Assembly (NCBI GenBank): GCA_026214975.1
Contig: CM047813.1
Span: 31,584,589-31,648,588 of the forward strand
Direction: 5' to 3'
DNA length: 64,000 nucleotides
Source of the DNA: Gentiana macrophylla
Lineage: Eukaryota; Streptophyta; Magnoliopsida; Gentianales; Gentianaceae
Part shown: positions 1 to 9,645 of the stretch, in pieces
How positions within the stretch are numbered: position 1 is the first letter of the stretch
Layout: each line of letters starts with the position of its first letter
The notes under the pieces: model-generated
The model's database searches: none
Seen by the model: only the letters and a program-made list of their open reading frames with translations
What the model was told of the DNA's origin: nothing
Translations under genes and position numbers: made by a program

Positions 1-3000
1 GCGAAAGAGGCTACAGTGAAAAGGTTGAGGTCAAAACCGAGAAGAAAAAAGATTGTTAAGAAACAGGAGAGCAGTGATGATTCCTCCTCATCTGAGTCTG
101 AAGAAGAGCAGAAGGTTATTGAGTTTACAATGATTACATTTACTGGCATTGTATCAAGCTTTTGTTTTTTGTCATGTGAATAATCGAGCCTGTTTTTGTT
201 GTTGATGGGGGATTGGTAGTTGATGTGTAAATATTTCTTTGCAGGTTGTCAAAGGAAAAGTTGCTGGTGCAGCAAAGAATGGTTCTGTGTCAGCCCCCAA
301 GAAGAAAGAGGAGTCCAGTGAGGAGTCGAGCTCTGAAGATGACAGTGACTCCTCAGATGAGGATGTTACTGCAGCTAAGAAGGCACCTGCTGCTGTTGCT
401 GTTGCTGTCAAGAATGGGACAGCTAAGAATAAGGTAAAGGATGATTCTGACTCTGAATCTGAAGACGATAGCTCTGAGGATGATGTTCCAGAAGCCAAAA
501 AAGTACCTGCAGCAAAAGCCAAAAGCGGCCCTGTGAAAATGGATGTTGACGGATCAAGTGATGACTCAGAGTCCGAAGACAGCAGCTCTGAAGATGATGC
601 TCCACCTAAGAAGGTGCCTGCTGCTGTTGCGAAAAAAGCAACTGTTGTAGCAAAGAAGAAAGAGGAGACCAGTGAGGATTCTGATTCTGAGGATGATAGC
701 TCAGAGGATGATGCTCCTGAAGCTAAGAAAGTACCTGCAACAAAACCACAAAGCGTCCCTGTGAAAATGGATGAAGATGGGTCTAGTGATGAGTCAGAAT
801 CTGACGATAGCAGCTCTGATGATGATGCTCCAGCTAAAAAGGCGCCTGCTGCTGTTGCAAAAAAGGCAGTTGTGGCAGCAAAGAAGAAAGAAGAGAGCAG
901 TGATGATACTGATTCTGATGATGCTGCTCCACCTAAGAAGCGCGCCTGCTGCTGTTGCTAAAAAGGCAGCTGTGGCAGCAAAGAAGAAAGAAGAGAGCAG
1001 TGATGATTCTGATTCTGATGACGATGTAAGTATTTTACATGTCCTTAATTTATTTATGCATGGTTTTCTAATTCATAGTAGACAACCCAGAATTCAAAGT
1101 TTTTATTTTTGCTGTTGAAGTTATTTGCGAAATCTGATCAATTAAGAATAGTCCCAACTGTTCAGTTGGAGTGCACAATATGCGTCCCTACTATGGGCGA
1201 TCGGTATATTGTTAAGTGAAGGGATGATAGAAAATCAGACTTGTTTGGAAAAGGAGCACTTAAAAAACCAATGGCCATGGGACAAACATGTTAGCTTGTA
1301 GGACCCTCAGTTCAGCAACCTAAATATAGTACTCAACCTTTGTCTCACGAGCCAACAGAGTTGCAAATGCACGGTTTCAAACCCTTCAATGAGATTTGAC
1401 TTTATATTCCCACCTCCTCACTACGGACCTCCTGAACAGCTGCAACAGAGGTTGTAGGAAGCATTTTATCGGAAGTTTGATAATGAACTGCTGGGGAGAT
1501 GTATGTTCCAGAAGGCCTAATCTATGTTAAGTGCTTAATGTTGAATTTATGGGTCTTTCCAGTTTCCTAGTTTAATCCTGCTAAACCTCTACTGGATGAC
1601 TGGATGACTGGATGACTGTCAGCTAATGTGCTGTATTGCTGGTTCCCTTCATCTTAGTCAACCTTGCTTGCCTCAGGGCACGTAAATAACCAATCTATAT
1701 ATGAAATTGCTCGTCTTTGTTTCATCTCTTGCAACCAGTTCTTTAGGAATAATCATCTTTTGTTTGAGAAAAGGTATAAATGTTTTCGAAAACTGAAATT
1801 CAAGTATAGTTTTGTTCTGTTTCTGGTTAGGCATTAACCTCTTTCCTAATGTCATTACTATTCTGCAACGTGCTAGGTTGTTTGGAGCTCCAAATACTAC
1901 TAAATCAAGTGCCAAGGCTAATGCAAAGGAGAGCAGTAGTGATGATGAGAGTTCAGAGGAAGAATCTGAGGACGAGCCTTCAAAGGGACAAGCAGTTAAG
2001 AAGGTTTGGTGTTCGAATCTGAGTCTTGATATTCGATTAGAGTCCCCTGCTTTAGTACTATTTAATGTTTTATCATCGACTTTTTTATTACTTATTGTTT
2101 GTTTGTCCTGCATGCAGCCTGAGACAGTCTCAACCAAAAGCAGTTCAGAGGAATCATCTTCTGGTGAGGAGGAAGAGTCTTCTGAGGATGACAAAAAAGA
2201 TTCCAACAAAACACCCAAAAAAAATGTAATGTCCTTTTTTAGATTATAATAATTGTCACTCTATGTCAAACTGTTTGGATATATCTAAATCTTCATTATG
2301 CCTATGATTTGTTGTTATAATAGATTTTGATAAAGTACCATTTCACATAAATGCTTAATAGTTATCTCTTAAAAACTTCAGCCGTTAATGAGAAGTTTAA
2401 TTTACACATATATCTACAAGCCCTCTCACGTGTGGATAAGAATAGACGTGGCTGGAGCATGGTAGCAATGGTAATAATTTCTTTTGAACAAGCTGGTTAG
2501 GTGTTGGGTTTTATCCCGTGACCTTGTGTGTGCTATGATTGTGTTGTTATTAGAGATGATCATGACCCTTTTTCAAGCTATATCTGTTCGTGGTTATTGG
2601 GGTGTCTATTTCAAAGAATTCAGTTTGGGAGTTATTGTTTACAAAGTTGGGATGTGTAACATCTGTTTGACTAAGACTATCTCTAAACCCGCTCTACCTT
2701 AAGAGTATCACGGTAATTTTTTAGTTACTTATTATTTTATAAAATTGCTATTACTTTCCCTGCTCAAGTACTGTTACCCTTGCCTTCATTTCCCACTCCC
2801 TTTCCTCCTACTATATCCTGCCGTTGTGAGTATATCTTCTTGCTCCTTTGTACCCTTTGCGTTCTCTTCGCCCCACTTTTCTCTAGTTTTTGTTTACCTC
2901 TTCTCGCTTTGTTACTGTCCTATCAAATTTTCAATCACTGCAGTGGAGATTAAATGTTCAGAGCAAAGAAGTGTCTGAATGTGAGATTTTTATCGTGTTC

Positions 3001-5517
3001 CAAACATTGGGTTTGAGCACTTTTAGCATCCATTAAACAAGCACTCAGTGCTCTATCTGTGTGTGATTCCTGCTTTTACTTCTGATTGCTTCACATTTTT
3101 ACTGGATTTTAAGTATATGTTCTTAAAAGAAAACATGTACGACTACCCATTTCCTTTACCAATCCCTTTATGCTTACCTTCTTATCTGGAAACTCGTAAT
3201 TATGAGTAGAGGAAGTTTACAATTCAGATGTTCAGACTTCAGATTGTGGATGTGAATTCCCTGGTTGATGTTGGTGTGCTGCATAAATTATTTAGGGGTA
3301 ATTTAGCTAGGTTAAGTATTCCTTCGGCAATTCGAGAGAGGGGGGTTTCAGTATCATTTCTGATATGGTAATAACTCATATTTAAAGAAACAACGTAGGC
3401 AAGTATAAATGTGACCTCCAAATTCCTATGCAAACAAGCCTTGGATGTCACTGAATAATAAATTACCTTGCAGGCCAGGTATACCTAAACAAGCCTTGTA
3501 GAATAATATTCTTATTATTATCATGCCCATTAACGGGCTAATATGGCCTCCAATCCATTGTTCTTTATTTATTTATTTTTAGTGCTTCATTGCTTGATCT
3601 CACTTTGGATCTTAATGATTCTCTGATAAGCAGGACACTGGTGCTGACGTAAAGGCAAATGCTGTAAAATCCGTTTTGTCTTCTGAAAAGGAGGAGGTGC
3701 GTGCTGTTTATTTTATTTTATTTTTATTTCACGACATATATTTGATTTTTGGAGTTGATGGTGGTTTACTAATGAATGTTAATATTGCAGGCCAAGACCC
3801 CTTCCACTCCTCAGCCTCAAACATTGGGTTCCAAAACTTTGTTTATGAAGAATCTTTCTTACAATATTCAGAGGGCCGATGTGTATGTCTATCTCACGCT
3901 GTTGTTTGTATCACTTTTAAAATTGCACATTATATGATGCATGTTTATCTCAGGGAGAACTTTTTCAAAGGATGTGGTGAAATAGTTGATGTTCGCTTTG
4001 CCACACATCCTGATGGTGCTCTTAAGGGCTTTGGCCATGTTGAGTTTGCAACAGTTGAAGCAGCCAAAAAGGTACAGTTTTCTTCCAAAAATGCAATTGT
4101 TTCTTCTTCTCACCCATTTTTGTCTGATATCACATGGGTGTTTGCTGTATTCCTATTCCAGTGCCTAAATTAGCAGTATTTTTGTTGCTTTTTAATTGGT
4201 TTCTATTTTCTGGGTTTCGGGGCTGTGTTTGACTACTTTTCCAACAGGCGCTGGAGGAAAAAAATGGTCAAAGTCTTGCAGGTCGTGGCGTGTACCTTGA
4301 CCTTGCTGCTGAAAGGGGGGCGTATACACCGCAAAGCAGGTATACCTAACCTTTCATATATTATTTGTCAACGTGTTTGGAGTTTGGTAGCCTGTTTGTG
4401 TGATTAATTTTGTTTTCATCTTGGGAACTTTCTATCAGGGATGCAAATTCAAGTCAGAAAAAATTTGGTTCCCAAGGAGGTGTGGGGATATTCATTCGAG
4501 GCTTCGATAAGAATGCTGGAGAATACGAGGTATGCCCTCTCCCCCTTATCACCCTCTATCCTGCCCGGAAAAGCGTCTCTGCTTAGTATGGAGATTATGT
4601 TTTATAAATTCATTGCAGATCAAGGATGCACTGAGAGAGCATTTTTCCTCTTGTGGAGAGATCACAAGAATTTCTGTGCCTACAGATGAAAATGGTTTGA
4701 AAGGGTATGTACTTTGTTTTTTCTCAAACCTTCTTTTGTTTGATGAAGAGTGCATATATCCTAGTTCCTTGTGGCACTCTATTTAGTATTTTTATTGTAA
4801 GTACCCCCCACCACCACCACCACCACCACCACCACCACTGCATATCATACTTGTTCCTTGTTGGGCACTCTACTAATAGATGTTCACTACATGTGAGTAC
4901 ATGGGTCAATGGGTATATGCACTACAAGTGGTATGCAGTGACATATTATTTAGGGCCATGTGGTAGAATTCTTTTTTTTTTTTAAACTCCAGGTCCGGTA
5001 AACGTTTCTTCTGTGTTTTGGGGGGGGGGGGGATGGTGTTGATATTTGATTTGTTGTAAAGTTTGATTCATCATTGGTTGGTGATTTATTTCTTTGTAAA
5101 ATGACATTATTTTGTTATTTCAGGATGGCATTTATTGATTTCACAAGCAGTGATGCAGTTAACAGTGCTCTGGGGCTTAATCTATCTGAACTGAATGAGT
5201 ATCCTATAAGCGTGCAAGAAGCAAAACCTAAGGATGATAGTCGTCCTCGTTTCAATGATAGTCGTCCTCGTTTCAATGATAGTCGTCCTCGTTTCAATGG
5301 TGGCGGTCGTTCTGGAGATAATCGTGGTGGCCGTCGCCCTGGAAGTAGTGGGGGACGTGGGCCTCTGAGTGGCACCGGTATGTATTTAATTTACACATTG
5401 AATCGGTATATAATTTTAATAATTCTAATTAATTGCTGTTTTTGTCTGACCAAGTGTATTTTTTTTATTTGTTATTTTGGTTAATACACAGGTAAGAAAA
5501 CCACCTTTGATGACTAA
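1..5517 (+). CDS. Nucleolin-like protein, 5' end outside the window
   Basis: The product is probably a nucleolar RNA/histone-binding protein for rDNA chromatin and pre-rRNA processing. Exons inferred from GT-AG sites and protein continuity: 1-114, 245-1025, about 1877-2003, 2118-2225, 3634-3696, 3791-3882, 3954-4071, 4248-4339, 4439-4529, 4619-4704, 5124-5377, 5492-5517 (TAA). The first exons encode alternating acidic Ser/Asp/Glu blocks and basic KKAPAA-type blocks. RRM1 spans 3791-4339 (RNP2 TLFMKNLSY, RNP1 KGFGHVEF) and RRM2 spans 4439-5200 (RNP2 IFIRGF, RNP1 KGMAFIDF). An Arg/Gly-rich tail ends in KKTTFDD. This order (acidic, two RRMs, GAR) is the plant nucleolin layout. Oddities are a one-base insertion near 941 and an uncertain phase at the start of the exon near 1877. 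The true start codon lies upstream of the window. Confidence 0.9.
936..946 (+). other. One-base frameshift in the acidic exon of the nucleolin-like gene
   Basis: The exon repeats a module encoding KK-x-PAAVAKK. In earlier copies the codons run AAG GCG CCT GCT. Here an extra C near 941 gives AAG CGC GCC TGC, which turns the module into a cysteine run and a stop at 959-961. The reading frame one base over continues the module correctly up to the donor at 1026. The extra base lies beside CTG-rich sequence and may be a sequencing error. Confidence 0.7.
1591..1618 (+). repeat. Short tandem repeat (9 bp unit, about 3 copies) in a nucleolin intron
   Basis: The unit ACTGGATG-A/T repeats three times in a row inside the intron between the exons at 245-1025 and 1877-2003. 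No function is apparent. Confidence 0.7.
4804..4838 (+). repeat. (CCA)n microsatellite in a nucleolin intron
   Basis: About eleven CCA units lie in the intron that splits RRM2. The poly-His and poly-Trp open frames that cross it are artefacts of the repeat. Confidence 0.95.
5020..5032 (+). repeat. Poly-G run in the same intron
   Basis: Thirteen consecutive G residues, about 90 bases before the acceptor at 5123. Length is unreliable in any sequencing method. Confidence 0.9.
5236..5298 (+). repeat. Three perfect 21-bp coding repeats opening the Arg/Gly tail of nucleolin
   Basis: Three identical 21-bp units at 5236-5256, 5257-5277 and 5278-5298 each encode DSRPRFN. They join RRM2 to the GGGR/GGRR-type tail. 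Perfect identity at the DNA level suggests recent in-frame expansion by slippage or unequal crossover. Copy number may vary between accessions. Confidence 0.9.
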
Positions 5518-5989
5518 TAAATGATGGCAGCAGGAGAGCCACAAGGCAGGCATAGCTAACTTGTCCGTTTATCCAGCAAAACGTCTCCGGCTCTGCAACA
5601 TTTTCTTGCTCTCTTAGATTATTAATATATTATTATGTGTTCTATTTTGAATTTGGAGTTGAAAGTTTATAATTTTTGAGATTAAGTTATTATATGACGA
5701 CTATTTTTGCTTTTGGGGGAGAGAGTATGTTATTGTTTGATTTTACAGATTTTACTAGATAAAGGAGGGTATAATGTCCTGGTTTTTTGAAGGCTGATAA
5801 AAAATGACTTTGGTTTTTATTGCTGTCATAATAAAAGTATTCCTTATTTTGATATGACATCTGTTTTTATCTAACTGTTGGGGATTGGATTTTACATCTT
5901 CAATCCTTTTTTTGCGAAATAAAAGCATCTTAGAGTCTATCCATACAAACCAAGAGTGATATGCATTTTCTTTGGAGTGCATCTTATGG
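5518..5989 (+). other. 3' untranslated and intergenic sequence after nucleolin
   Basis: AT-rich sequence with no coding signal. AATAAA-like hexamers at about 5830 and 5920 are possible polyadenylation signals. Confidence 0.5.
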
Positions 5990-6477
5990 TTGTTCACCAA
6001 CCTCAGTCAATTTAGCTCAAAGAGGAGTGGGAGATGCTGTCTGTGTCCTTTTATGTGGAGAATGCGACGAGACAACCTCTCACTGTTTGTTCACAAGTGT
6101 CTAATGTCTGGGCAAAGGAATCTATTAGCAAAAGTCCTTCTGTTGTGGATTGGTTAGAATTTCTTTTCACAAAGGTTGATGAAGATACATGCAGAGAGAT
6201 ACTTTATCTTCTTTGGTTTATCACCAAGGTACTTTGTAGCTGGATTCTTGACAAAGAAGCTGTTCCCTTAACTTCTTTGATACAATTGGACAAGGCTTTG
6301 GCATGCGAATATAGCTTTTGTTTGGCGGCTTTTGAACCCTCCAAGCCAAACCCTCTACCCGTTTTAAGGAAGAAGCCACCTGTTATAAGCATAAAGTGCA
6401 ATGTGGATGCTAAGTTAATAAATGAAATCCTCTGGGTTGGTGGCATTTTCAGATGTTATGACGGACAATCAAGGATC

Positions 6478-6945
6478 GAAAACACAGATTGCAATAATCA
6501 AGAATAAACAAGAAATAATAAATCACACAAGAAACAATAACACACGATTTAACGTGGTTTCTGGGAATGTGCCGACTACTCCACAGGCAGAAATAGGAGA
6601 TTATATTATCACTGGAGATTCTATAGACTTCTGCAACTGTTCTAGGTTACTGCAGATGCGTATTTATTGTCACAAAAACCTAGTCCTTACCGCCATAATA
6701 ACACACTAGCAGATTGATTAAAATACCCCATGTGATTGCTCAGCTCAACTAACTATCACCAAACGTAAGCCAAAGCTGATTTGGCTCAATAGGCTCAGCT
6801 GACAAATGGAACTCAACAGAACACCGCTTCAGCTGAATTTCCCAGGACACCTCAGTTGACCACCAGATCAGCCGACCCTTCAGCTTTGACAGAACAGACG
6901 TAGAGGTCAACTCACCTTTACTACATCAGAAACGCTGACGATGCA
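6478..6945. mobile_element. Unclassified insertion inside the LINE RNase H, LTR-like
   Basis: This segment separates two halves of one RNase H domain, so it must have arrived later. It is non-coding, contains the phrase ACGATTTAACGTGGTTT that is common in plant copia LTRs and leaders, and several CAGCTGA words. I could not define termini or a target-site duplication, so it could be a truncated LTR or another element. Confidence 0.45.
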
Positions 6946-7087
6946 AAGGTCGATCCTTCTTCGCTTTTCTTAGAACACGCATTTCGAGAGACATGGGAGA
7001 GGCATTTGCATTATACCATGGTCTTACCTTCGCTCTAGCTTATAGTTTTCATCACATTATCATGGAGAGCGATTCCCTTCGGACTAA

Positions 7088-8748
7088 TGACCAAAATAGT
7101 AACGGGAACCTTAACCGGCAGAGTATCGGGTCGGAAGCACTATAGTGGAGAGCAAGGTCGTAGGAGCAAGGTCGAATCCTACGAGGACTCAATCGAGTAC
7201 CAAAGTCATTTCATACTTAGTTTAGGTCAATCAAAGTTTGTTCACGGTAATTATCCTACAACGATATTTAAACTAGAGATAAAGAGAGAAAGTGACATAG
7301 CCAAATCACGATCCAATTGAATACTTTCGCCATTCTAATCGACTATTTGGGAATGAGAACTACCAACCGACCTTCTTAAGGCTTATATCGACTCGTTCAT
7401 AGGTGCAAACTCCTAAGATAGTACTAGACGCCATGCAACAACCTAGTACCCTTTGCCCGATTCAACAGTCCGCCTTTAAGGATTTAACTGACCGAAACAA
7501 GATTAAGAACTAGAGCCGCTTGATTTACACCGACAAACCTCGTTACCCAATCGATCTAAACAACTCAGTCAATTGTAAATAACGATCTTAAAACTCCTTT
7601 TCCCACACCCCTTTGCAACATACATTTATAAAAGTGGTGTGTGAGTTCATGAACTAGATGTACAGTCTAATTCAAGCATTAAGAACAAGTTTTAAGACAT
7701 GAATTCATCGATATACCAACAATTAAACACTACCCAATCCCAATTAATCAACTAAAGGGTGATTTCTTCAACTTTCACATGGTTCAACTATGTGGTAAAT
7801 TAGCTACTCATCACAAAGCATGAAATAACAATCAAAGAGAAGATTAAAGGCATAAAAGAGAAAGAGAACTAGAATTAATTACCAAAATCGTAGTACAAGT
7901 CGGATTACATCAAACTTCATCCACACCCATGTCACTTGGGGAAGAAGAAGAACACCAAATGCAAAATCCAAGAGAGTTAAGCAAGAAACTAAGCTAGATT
8001 AAGTCTAATATAAGAGAAATTAAAGTAAGAAAGAGTTTAGAGGAGCTAAAAGAGAAGGGGTCGAGCTATACTACAAGTTAGGGTTCTAAGGAGGATGATT
8101 AATTGCTGAAAATCTGTGTAAAAATGTATATATAGGTACCCAAAAACGACCGAATGCGTACGCATTCAATGCCCCAAATCCGTACATTCTGCTCCAGCAA
8201 TGCGTCCACATTCGATTGAATGCGTGCGCATTGCCCTGTCAGCATTGACGGCCTTCAGTAATTTGGCAATAACTTTGCGTGTAGAGCTCCGATTTGAGTG
8301 ATTAGAAGTGTTTTGGAAAGCTCATTCAATTGTCTACAACTTTCATGAAGACCACAACTCCAGAAAATGCTTGTTATCTGGGATCAAATTGCTGATGAAG
8401 TGAACGTATGGTGAAAGTAACAACTATTTTTGATCAATTTCCATTCCCGGTCTTCGGTTTAGTCTTTCTAAGCCTCGTGCCTTAACTTCCGGGCTCATAA
8501 CTCACCTAGATCCTGCATCACTACATTCAAACACATACCGAGCATAACTCCCCAAGATAACTAGGGCTCGAAAATGGTCAAAATACCGTAAAATGGTGAG
8601 GTTTTCCATCTATGTGACGTTCATCTCAAAGTGAGTGCTCAATGCGATTTTGCCCAATAAACGGTCTCAAACTACCCAAAATAAGCTGAAAGTGTTGTAA
8701 ACAGGGGTTAAAACATGCACCGGAGCATAGTAAAGTTGACTCTCATCA
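7088..8748 (-). mobile_element. Solo LTR of an Athila/Tat-like gypsy element
   Basis: The sequence interrupts the LINE RNase H between MESDSL and the downstream FVKRQGN part. Read on the minus strand it starts TGATGAGAGTCAAC and ends in a GGATTCGACC...GCCGGTTA tract, which resembles the end of the LTR at 13617-20110. A TATATATA box lies at 8127-8134, with GC-rich palindromic words just upstream of it in this orientation. Flanks are CTAAT (left) and CTATT (right), a 4 of 5 match, so the boundaries are uncertain by a few bases. No internal coding region is present. Confidence 0.55.
8152..8233 (-). promoter_or_regulatory. Palindromic word pair upstream of the LTR TATA box
   Basis: GAATGCGTACGCATTC at 8152-8167 is a perfect 16-bp palindrome. 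GAATGCGTGCGCATTG at 8218-8233 is a near copy, with a partial third form between them. On the minus strand they precede the TATA box at 8127-8134. A regulatory role is inference. Confidence 0.45.
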
Positions 8749-8979
8749 CTATTCAAAGGACCAACTCGGAGACCTTTCTGATGTAGGATGTGTCCTCCTT
8801 TCTGCGTGTAGAGAGCTCTCTTCTTTTATCTATTGTCTCCTTTTCTTTTGTGAAGCGCCAAGGAAATGTCCCGGCACATAGATTAAGTGCTAAAGCAAAT
8901 GCTCGTTCCCCTCTCTAAGAATTGAGCTCTAATCCCCACGGATGTTATGGATGCTTGTATCTCGGGTGTTGCTGAATAA

Positions 8980-9645
8980 ATAAAATCTTCAAATTCTCTG
9001 AAAAAAATGGAAAGGAAGACTTTTCAAAAGAAATATTCAGAAATTGCAATTTGGTTCTGTAAAAGGGTGGATGCTTTACTAAAGCCAAGTTTATAAAGTA
9101 TAACACTATAATCCAGAGACATAATACACATGACATAAGATATTGAGAATGTAAAACCATTGTACTAAAGCTCATGATACAGATAAAAAAGATTATGAGG
9201 AATCTAGAGCTAAAAAAAAGATATACAAAATGCCCTTTGCAGACAGATAAGAAGAAGGATCTCATTCTCCCTAGGAACTAAGTGACATAATGTGTTAGTG
9301 TTGGGTGATGAGCCTTTGATCATTACTTTATTTTTTAATATCTTGGTGGGAAGAAGAATCAAGAAGCTAGATGGGAAAAACTTACCCAGGAAGCTATGTC
9401 ACCTTTCGATTTCAGTTCTCAGATCATGATGATCAGCTCCAAGAATGAAAGATGTATACATCAAAGAAACTGGTATTTCGACCATCAAATATTAACTTAT
9501 GCATCAAAAACTATTCCAATCCCACATGCAATCCTTGGCTGCAAAATCTGAATTCTCTTTTTGAAGTTTCTGTTAAATCTCCAGTCGAATAAGGTTCTGT
9601 ATCCTTCTGCTTTCTTTATGAAACTATGACAGAGAAGGATGACAA
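8980..9645. other. Intergenic sequence between the LINE remnant and the PPR gene
   Basis: No supported gene. The left end is probably LINE 3' untranslated sequence (AATAAATAAA just after the stop). The right end is downstream of the minus-strand PPR gene and presumably holds its 3' UTR. Confidence 0.5.

Larger units (their letters stand above)
5990..8979 (+). pseudogene. Decayed LINE (L1-type) 3' part: zinc-binding region plus RNase H, split by two insertions
   Basis: The pieces read as the C-terminal part of a plant non-LTR reverse transcriptase polyprotein. Positions 6030-6110 encode a zf-RVT-like stretch (CGECDETTSHCLF). It is followed in another frame by NVWAKE and the RNase H opening (IKCNVDA...WVGGIFR) up to about 6477. 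RNase H resumes at about 6946-7087 (MGEAFALYHGL, IIMESDSL) and again at about 8749-8930 (FVKRQGNVPAHRL), the usual order of the RVT_3 fold. A plausible terminus ends at the stop 8977-8979. Several frameshifts and the two insertions make it non-functional. Assignment to an L1-like LINE with a plant RNase H is from family knowledge. Confidence 0.75.

Noticed and set aside
172..522. Serine-rich minus-strand ORF opposite the nucleolin acidic exon
   Set aside because: It is the antisense shadow of GA-rich acidic codons. The plus-strand reading has splice sites and family architecture.
4707..4985. ORFs with poly-His (plus strand) and poly-Trp (minus strand)
   Set aside because: They are frame artefacts of a (CCA)n microsatellite inside a nucleolin intron.
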